Assembly (NCBI GenBank): GCA_028819945.1
Contig: JAPPKQ010000394.1
Location: 1 to 7,887, forward strand
DNA length: 7,887 nucleotides
DNA from: a bacterium
GTDB lineage: Bacteria; Actinomycetota; Acidimicrobiia; Acidimicrobiales; CATQHL01
Reading direction: 5' to 3'
In this document: positions 6,674 through 7,887 of the stretch, in pieces
How positions within the stretch are numbered: position 1 is the stretch's first letter
Layout: each line of letters starts with the position of its first letter
Program-made: the position numbers and the translations under genes
Notes under the pieces: generated by a model
Databases searched by the model: none
What the model saw: only the letters and a program-made list of their open reading frames with translations
Told to the model about the DNA's origin: nothing

Positions 6674-6696
6674 GATTCCGGCGGAGGCCGGAATCC
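6674..6696 (+). repeat. Palindromic intergenic repeat, unit 1
   Basis: GATTCCGGC (6674-6682), loop GGAG and GCCGGAATC (6687-6695) form a perfect 9-bp stem. The ATTCCGGC...GCCGGAAT core followed by CCA matches the style of dispersed extragenic palindromes found in many bacterial genomes. On the minus strand it reads as the familiar TGGATTCCGGC type. No T-run, so the role as terminator is unproven. Confidence 0.8.
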
Positions 6697-6738
6697 ATTC
6701 CCAGCAGGCACTGGCGAGTGTCGGGGATCCTCCCAGCC

Positions 6739-6787
6739 GTCATTCCGGCGCAGAGCCTGCCCCGGACTCGATCCGGGGCCGGAATCC
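6739..6787 (+). repeat. Palindromic intergenic repeat, unit 2 (nested hairpins)
   Basis: Outer arms ATTCCGG (6742-6748) and CCGGAAT (6779-6785) match those of unit 1. They enclose an inner perfect hairpin, CCCCGGA (6760-6766), loop CTCGA, TCCGGGG (6772-6778). The unit starts with GTC and ends with CCA, the typical borders of this repeat class. The two units share arms but differ in their centres, as expected of composite members of one family. A partial arm, GGTTCCGGC, follows at 6799-6807. The remainder of the 6625-6855 gap shows no convincing promoter. Confidence 0.8.
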
Positions 6788-6844
6788 ACTCGGCGGCGGT
6801 TCCGGCTGAGTCCGCTGTCCACTGTCCAGCACGTACGTAGAAAC

Positions 6845-6848
6845 GGAG
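6845..6848 (+). promoter_or_regulatory. Shine-Dalgarno site for the Rid-like gene
   Basis: GGAG lies 7 bases before the ATG at 6856 and supports this start. Confidence 0.6.
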
Positions 6849-6855
6849 ACATCCC

Positions 6856-7608
6856 ATGGAGCTGCTCGCCAACCCCGAAGGCAACTACCACTTCCTGTCG
6901 GGCATCGATCCCTACTCGTGCGGCGTGGTGGCCGACCCGGGCCACGAGGTGGTCCACGCCACGCTGCAGGCGCCGCTGCCGTGGCGCGACGGCTTCGAGG
7001 TGATCGACGCCCACCTGGCGGCGGCGGGCCGGGGCCGTGAGGCTCTCTGCGGGATCCAGCTCCGCTCGCCCGAGCCCTTCACCATGGCGGGGTTCATCGA
7101 GTTCAACAGGGGCTACATCGACCTGCTCCGCTCCTGGGGCCTGCACATGGGTGACCTCAACCCGCTCGCCCGCACGAACGTGGCCCCCGAGGACTTCCCG
7201 CCCGACGTGGTCTCCCTGCAGGCGTTCTCCTACACGATGCCCGCCGGGCCGGACGCGCCCATGACCTTCGTCGTGGCCGGCGCCGGCGAGCTGCGGGCGG
7301 CGGCCCTGGACGAGGACACCATCGTCCGCAGGGGCGAGCTGGGCCCCGACGCCATGCGGGAGAAGGCCCGTCACGTGGTCGGCATCATGGAGGAGCGCCT
7401 GTTGGGCCTGGGCGCCGGTTGGGACCTGGTCACCACCACCGACGTGTACACGGTCCACCTGCTGGAGGGGCTGCTGGAGGACGCCGTGCTGCCGACGGTC
7501 GGGCCGGCCGCCCGCCGCGGCCTCTGCTGGATCCCCTCACGCCCCCCGATCCGCGAGATCGAGTTCGAAATGGACCTCCGAGGCACCCGCACCGAACTAA
7601 CCCTCTGA
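6856..7608 (+). CDS. Conserved protein with two tandem Rid/YjgF-like halves (tentative)
   Basis: A 250-residue cytoplasmic protein with no signal peptide or membrane segment. I do not recognise a named gene. Both halves seem to follow the Rid (YjgF/RidA/RutC) pattern. Half 1 (about 32-130) has EVIDAHLAAAGRG, then FIEFNRGYIDLL (80-91) where Rid proteins have a FxxFNxxY segment, then NPLARTNVAP (102-111), resembling the PARTTV strand with the ligand-binding Arg (R106), then VVSLQAFSY (118-126). Half 2 (about 136-245) has FVVAGAGEL (138-146), a helix with KARHVVGIMEERL, GAGWDLVTTTDVYTV (186-200), like Rid ASxxDVVKTTVYLT, and IREIEFEMDLRG (232-243), like the VEIEAIA end. Family members hydrolyse reactive enamine/imine intermediates or bind ligands. 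The first half lacks the end glutamate (Gln122 near that position) and the second lacks a clear PAR arginine. Its position after the importer suggests a linked role. Fold assignment is pattern reading, not a search result. Confidence 0.5.
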   Translation: MELLANPEGNYHFLSGIDPYSCGVVADPGHEVVHATLQAPLPWRDGFEVIDAHLAAAGRGREALCGIQLRSPEPFTMAGFIEFNRGYIDLLRSWGLHMGDLNPLARTNVAPEDFPPDVVSLQAFSYTMPAGPDAPMTFVVAGAGELRAAALDEDTIVRRGELGPDAMREKARHVVGIMEERLLGLGAGWDLVTTTDVYTVHLLEGLLEDAVLPTVGPAARRGLCWIPSRPPIREIEFEMDLRGTRTELTL

Positions 7609-7610
7609 GC

Positions 7611-7887
7611 AACCGGAGATTCCGGCAACGGCGTCCCCGGCCCGCCGCACGCCCACTCTCGCCGCCACGACGACGATCTGCGCCGAGCAGCCGACTGCTG
7701 CTGCTCTTTCTCGCCTCCGTGGCGCTGCTCGCGGCCGGCGCGCTGGTGCTGCGCGGCACGAATCTCGCCGCCGCGGCGGGCGACCTGGGCTCCGAGCCCG
7801 TGGCGGTGCTGCCCCGTCCCGCGTCCGCCGACGACGAGGAGGAGGACGACGAGGACGAGAGCGACGGCTGGGACGGCGACGCCACGT
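7611..7887 (+). CDS. Partial membrane-anchored acidic protein, start unresolved, runs off the window
   Basis: One frame is open to the window end with strong G/C at third positions. It encodes an Arg/Pro-rich stretch, then a hydrophobic segment LLLLFLASVALLAAGALVL (7695-7751), then an Ala-rich spacer, then PRPAS and a very acidic run, ADDEEEDDEDESDGWDGD. A basic N-terminus, one membrane helix and an acidic exterior suggest a secreted or anchored protein. There is no ATG, GTG or TTG in any frame between the previous stop and GTG 7719. GTG 7719 is in frame but cuts the hydrophobic segment and has no ribosome site. The next in-frame start upstream is TTG 7419, deep inside the Rid-like gene. A sequencing error, a rare CTG start (7605 or 7695), or coupling or frameshift with the previous gene are options. 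The coordinates given mark the open frame after the stop, not a proven start. I do not recognise the family. Confidence 0.45.
7613..7625 (+). other. Small hairpin after the Rid-like gene
   Basis: CCGGA (7613-7617), loop GAT and TCCGG (7621-7625) pair perfectly, 4 bases after the TGA. It shares the TTCCGG core of the repeats at 6674-6787. It lacks a T-run; a terminator role is only possible. Confidence 0.3.

Noticed and set aside
6674..6787. CRISPR-like or transposon-end reading of the paired repeats
   Set aside because: Only two full units, self-palindromic with different centres and no regular spacers; no transposase or target duplication is visible.
6644..6855. Possible promoter before the Rid-like gene (TTGCCG at 6644, TAGAAA at 6838)
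   Set aside because: Neither hexamer has a partner at a 16-18 bp spacing with acceptable consensus, so I do not call a promoter.
4876..7458. 860-residue open frame on the minus strand
   Set aside because: Antisense of the permease end, ATPase and Rid-like genes; composition is shadow-like, and it crosses the intergenic palindromes.
7430..7885. Minus-strand frame with a long Ser run at its start
   Set aside because: The Ser run is the reverse of the Asp/Glu codons of the + strand acidic tail; the + frame has better third-position bias and a clear hydrophobic segment.

Overview
The window is a GC-rich (roughly two thirds G+C by eye), densely packed stretch of bacterial chromosome. All supportable genes are on the + strand. 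High G/C at third codon positions, a TTGACC-N17-TAGCCT promoter, a lipoprotein with a long Pro/Ala/Glu linker, and GTG/ATG starts fit a high-GC actinobacterium, possibly an uncultured Acidimicrobiia-type lineage. The lineage is inferred from style only; there is no rRNA or other phylogenetic marker here.

Layout. (1) Positions 1-621 hold the 3' two thirds of a 3-hydroxyacyl-CoA (3-hydroxybutyryl-CoA) dehydrogenase, cut by the window edge. (2) Positions 755-1240 encode a small purine-type phosphoribosyltransferase. (3) Positions 1241-1540 are a 300-bp regulatory gap with a post-stop GC hairpin, a 10-bp-period repeat and a strong promoter with an overlapping TetR-like palindrome. (4) Positions 1541-6624 form a CUT2 (ribose-type) ABC importer cassette: a lipoprotein substrate-binding protein, then a PuuE/HpPgdA-like polysaccharide deacetylase-family hydrolase, then an RbsC-like permease and an RbsA-like double ATPase whose genes overlap by 14 bp. 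(5) Positions 6625-6855 hold two palindromic intergenic repeat units of a widely dispersed type. (6) Positions 6856-7608 encode a 250-aa protein that reads as two tandem, diverged Rid/YjgF-like halves. (7) From about 7611 to the window end a membrane-anchored, very acidic reading frame begins, without an obvious start codon.

How it may work together (inference). The promoter near 1425-1453 probably drives the importer operon. The binding protein captures a small ligand outside the membrane, and the permease and double ATPase import it. The NodB-fold hydrolase encoded between binding protein and permease would hydrolyse an amide or N-acyl bond. The Rid-like protein could deal with reactive enamine/imine products or act in a later step. 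With a purine-type phosphoribosyltransferase upstream, a nitrogen-containing ligand (N-acyl sugar, cyclic amide or purine breakdown product) is at least as plausible as a plain sugar. No CRISPR array, tRNA, rRNA or transposase gene was seen. The most unusual items are the in-frame duplication of the binding-protein gene's last codons including its stop, the tandem Rid-like protein, the repeat pair at 6674-6787, and the start-less acidic ORF.
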